Source: Massilia norwichensis (lineage in GTDB: Bacteria; Pseudomonadota; Gammaproteobacteria; Burkholderiales; Burkholderiaceae_D). Taken from it: a stretch of 64,000 nt of DNA. The stretch is taken from positions 52,739-116,738 of the forward strand of contig NZ_JANUGX010000020.1 in the NCBI RefSeq assembly GCF_024753245.1, written 5' to 3'. The translations under genes were made by a program, and so were the position numbers. Within the stretch, counting starts at the first letter, position 1; each line of letters opens with the position of its first letter. A model generated the notes under the pieces. That model made no database searches and had not been told where the DNA came from. It saw nothing but the letters and a program-made list of their open reading frames with translations. Below are positions 63,767 to 64,000 of the stretch, one piece after another.

Positions 63767-64000
63767 TTAGCGTTGCGGCTGTTGGCGAGTCGCACCGATC
63801 AGCACGAACATCATGGTCGTGCACCGGTCGCTCTTGTTGCGCCACACATGGCGCGTGCCTTGTTGAACGACGACTTGGTGACGTTCGACCTTCGTCTCCT
63901 GTTGGTTGTCGAGCTCAAGCCAGATCTCGCCATCCAGCACGACTCCGTAGTCGACCGTATCGGTGGTGTGCATTCCTGGACTGTCCGGCTCGAAGCGGTC
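63767..64000 (-). CDS. Cupin-domain protein, C-terminal part (continues beyond the window)
   Basis: The leftward frame enters from the right edge (DRFEPDSPGMHTTDTVDYGV) and ends at TAA 63769-63767. The cupin beta-barrel pattern is clear: VVLDGEIWLELDNQQETKV, then QGTRHVWRNKSDRCTTMMFV with the His of motif 2. An internal ATG (HTTDTV start) should not be taken as the real start. In homologues the first cupin motif with metal-binding His precedes this part, outside the window. The role is unknown. Confidence 0.82.
   Translation of the reverse strand, partial: DRFEPDSPGMHTTDTVDYGVVLDGEIWLELDNQQETKVERHQVVVQQGTRHVWRNKSDRCTTMMFVLIGATRQQPQR

Overview
This is a high-GC chromosomal window with long operons and almost no gene desert. 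The ilvB-ilvN-ilvC and pssA block, a sigma factor-DUF3619-DUF3106 operon, a complete 14-gene nuo operon followed by a DUF2818 gene, and PNPase after rpsO all point to a betaproteobacterium of the Burkholderiales. Oxalobacteraceae (Massilia or a close relative) fits best. The assignment is by gene content and order only.

Layout. 1-4.1 kb: end of a threonine aldolase gene, an S4-domain pseudouridine-synthase-like gene, a leftward sigma factor operon (sigma, DUF3619, DUF3106, RDD) and a broken glutathione transferase gene. 4.4-7.8 kb: branched-chain amino acid genes ilvB, ilvN, ilvC. 7.8-12 kb: repeats, a SIMPL protein, pssA, a TonB-like protein of unknown role and two duplicated lipoproteins. 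11.9-15.1 kb: rpsO, pnp and a frameshifted lipoprotein gene. 15.4-21.3 kb: a six-gene stressosome module (RsbR, RsbS, RsbT, an ATPase/SpoIIE-phosphatase fusion and two sensor kinases), the most system-like part of the window. 21.5-28.4 kb: accessory envelope and stress genes, including a pair of M16 peptidases, one with and one without the zinc motif. 28.6-31.3 kb: quinone oxidoreductase, tpiA, secG and tRNA-Leu(GAG). 31.5-46.5 kb: nuoA to nuoN plus DUF2818, encoding respiratory complex I. 46.6-49.1 kb: a Nudix hydrolase, a secreted HEXXH protein, ispD and ispF. 49.3-53.7 kb: transporter, TerB-like protein, FMN reductase, voltage-gated channel and phasin. 53.7-55.5 kb: LytTR two-component pair whose kinase gene carries an early amber codon.

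55.5-61.9 kb is a drug-efflux island: a decayed LysR gene, then an outer-membrane factor, a small unknown protein, a 14-TM MFS pump and a membrane-fusion protein (an EmrAB-TolC-type tripartite pump), then a broken DUF3861 gene and a TetR repressor. A perfect 14-bp palindrome overlaps the -10 box of a near-consensus promoter in front of the pump operon and is the likely TetR operator. The window ends with a chemotaxis receptor and part of a cupin gene.

Dispersed palindromic repeats recur: three copies of a GTAGGGTGGGC-type element, one overlapping the ilvN stop codon, and three composite elements resembling neisserial dRS3 (TTCCCGCG...CGGGAA). Five protein genes look broken or interrupted (GST, lipoprotein at 14.6 kb, LytTR-partner kinase, LysR, DUF3861). 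Sequencing or assembly error cannot be excluded for single-base events. I saw no CRISPR array, insertion sequence, prophage or rRNA.
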